Shown: positions 27,630-28,334 of the stretch, in pieces | How the letters are laid out: each line of letters opens with the position of its first letter | Numbering within the stretch: position 1 is the first letter of the stretch | Virus record (IMG/VR): IMGVR_UViG_3300042429_000662 | Coordinates: 1 to 28,334 of that record | Reading direction: 5' to 3' (one strand) | DNA: 28,334 bases | DNA from: a virus | Translations under genes and position numbers: made by a program | Notes under the pieces: generated by a model | Seen by the model: only the letters and a program-made list of their open reading frames with translations | Told to the model about the DNA's origin: nothing | Databases searched by the model: none

Positions 27630-28334
27630 CGTTTACGTTTTTGATTTAGACGGCACACTGTGTATTTCTAAACAGTTACTGCCCTACCCGATACGGGAAG
27701 CATTGACAGACTTAGCAGCATCTAACCGTGTCGCTATCCTGACCGGTGGCACACTGACCCAAATCCAAACACAGGTGCTTGACCTGCTACCTGGTGTGGA
27801 ACTGTGGGCGTATGGATGTTCTGGCACACAATACCAGCAACCTAATCAACCACCGGTTTACACTGCGATACCAGCAACAGACCGTCAACGCATTATCGCC
27901 GTAGTCAAAAAGAAAACTAAAGAATTGGGCTATTGGTGTGAACATCCTGCTGGTGACATTATCGAAGACCGTGTTAGTCAGGTCACGTTCAGTGCGTTAG
28001 GGCAACACGCCAACCCCGAACTGAAACTGAAGTGGGATACTGACGGCAGTAAACGCCAACACATTATTGAACTAATAACCCCACACCTGAACGGATACGT
28101 TGCACATCTAGGCGGTTCAACCAGCATAGACATCACACACCCAAACCAAACCAAACAGTTAGGTGTGACACTAATCGCTGAACATTTAGGCGTTGACGTT
28201 AGTGACATCACGTTCATAGGTGATGACCTTGAACCAGGTGGCAACGATTATCCCGTGACCCTAACCGCTGCCCGAACTATACCAACCCGTAACTGGTTAC
28301 ACACACTGCAACTAATCAAACAGTTCAATGAGTA
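27613..28334 (+). CDS. Phosphomannomutase, HAD type (runs to the window end)
   Basis: ATG at 27613 overlaps the isomerase gene by 17 bp. About 240 codons are open to the last base; the next codon starts TA, so it may stop right there. HAD motifs: VFDLDGTLC (nucleophile and acid Asp, about residues 11-13), LTGG (motif II), K in a HPNQTKQLGV segment (motif III) and ITFIGDDLEPGGNDY (motif IV). The GDxxxPGGND form is typical of eukaryotic-type phosphomannomutase. It converts mannose-6-phosphate to mannose-1-phosphate. Right-end composition is C/A-rich as in its neighbours. Confidence 0.85.
   Translation, partial: MTTGGNVYVFDLDGTLCISKQLLPYPIREALTDLAASNRVAILTGGTLTQIQTQVLDLLPGVELWAYGCSGTQYQQPNQPPVYTAIPATDRQRIIAVVKKKTKELGYWCEHPAGDIIEDRVSQVTFSALGQHANPELKLKWDTDGSKRQHIIELITPHLNGYVAHLGGSTSIDITHPNQTKQLGVTLIAEHLGVDVSDITFIGDDLEPGGNDYPVTLTAARTIPTRNWLHTLQLIKQFNE

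Noticed and set aside
1-28334. CRISPR array or insertion sequence
   Set aside because: No regularly spaced repeat-spacer series and no transposase or terminal inverted repeats were found; the only periodic repeats are the four iterons.

Overview
The window reads as a long piece of a tailed double-stranded DNA phage genome of siphovirus type (Caudoviricetes). The host is most likely an actinobacterium. The clearest sign is a WhiB-like iron-sulfur regulator (13154-13438, minus strand), a family restricted to Actinobacteria and their phages; gene order and several small zinc-finger proteins also fit actinophages. Base composition is moderate and the coding strand is T/G-rich, unlike high-GC Streptomyces or Mycobacterium phages, so a low-GC aquatic actinobacterial host is possible (inference). 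No integrase, DNA polymerase or RNA polymerase gene is visible.

Left part (1-12.8 kb): virion and lysis genes. These are the end of the prohead protease, a small ORF, the HK97-fold major capsid protein, a glycan block (two glycosyltransferases and a cytidylyltransferase-type enzyme) placed inside the head module, head-tail connectors, the major tail protein, tail assembly chaperones joined by a -1 frameshift on CCCAAAA, an HK97-gp10-like protein, tape measure, two minor tail proteins, then a lysis block (coiled-coil membrane protein, M23 peptidase endolysin, holin). Two of the three clearly separate minus-strand genes interrupt this part, with their own promoters. A motif CTGCGGTAGAAT precedes the capsid gene, the major tail gene and the gp10/tape-measure genes, and looks like a late promoter.

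Middle (12.8-22.3 kb): a leftward early block (59-aa protein, WhiB, zinc finger) diverges from a rightward recombination and replication block. The rightward block has a YqaJ-type exonuclease, a probable annealing protein, an HNH nuclease, a beta-class DNA methyltransferase, a C5-cytosine methyltransferase split by a frameshift, a replication initiator, a DnaB helicase, SSB and RusA. The initiator gene contains four 11-bp iterons at an exact 22-bp period followed by an AT-rich stretch. This is a lambda-O-like origin inside its own initiator gene.

Right part (22.3-28.3 kb): a run of small, tightly overlapping genes from a new promoter, a second nucleotidyltransferase, a metallophosphoesterase, then a gene-free 190-bp segment with a strong inverted repeat and a tRNA/tmRNA-like 3' domain. 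After it come a third DNA methyltransferase, an FmdB-type zinc ribbon, a type II mannose-6-phosphate isomerase cupin and a phosphomannomutase that runs off the window.

The mannose enzymes, two glycosyltransferases and two nucleotidyltransferases suggest that the phage makes or redirects activated sugars, perhaps to decorate its virion, its DNA or the host surface. Four early-type promoters share an unusual architecture (GTTACC-like boxes, an AAAAAAGTTTG/GAAATG block in three, TTSAAT, an ACAAGG leader). Two minus-strand cassettes carry the same 26-bp repeat directly after their stop codons.
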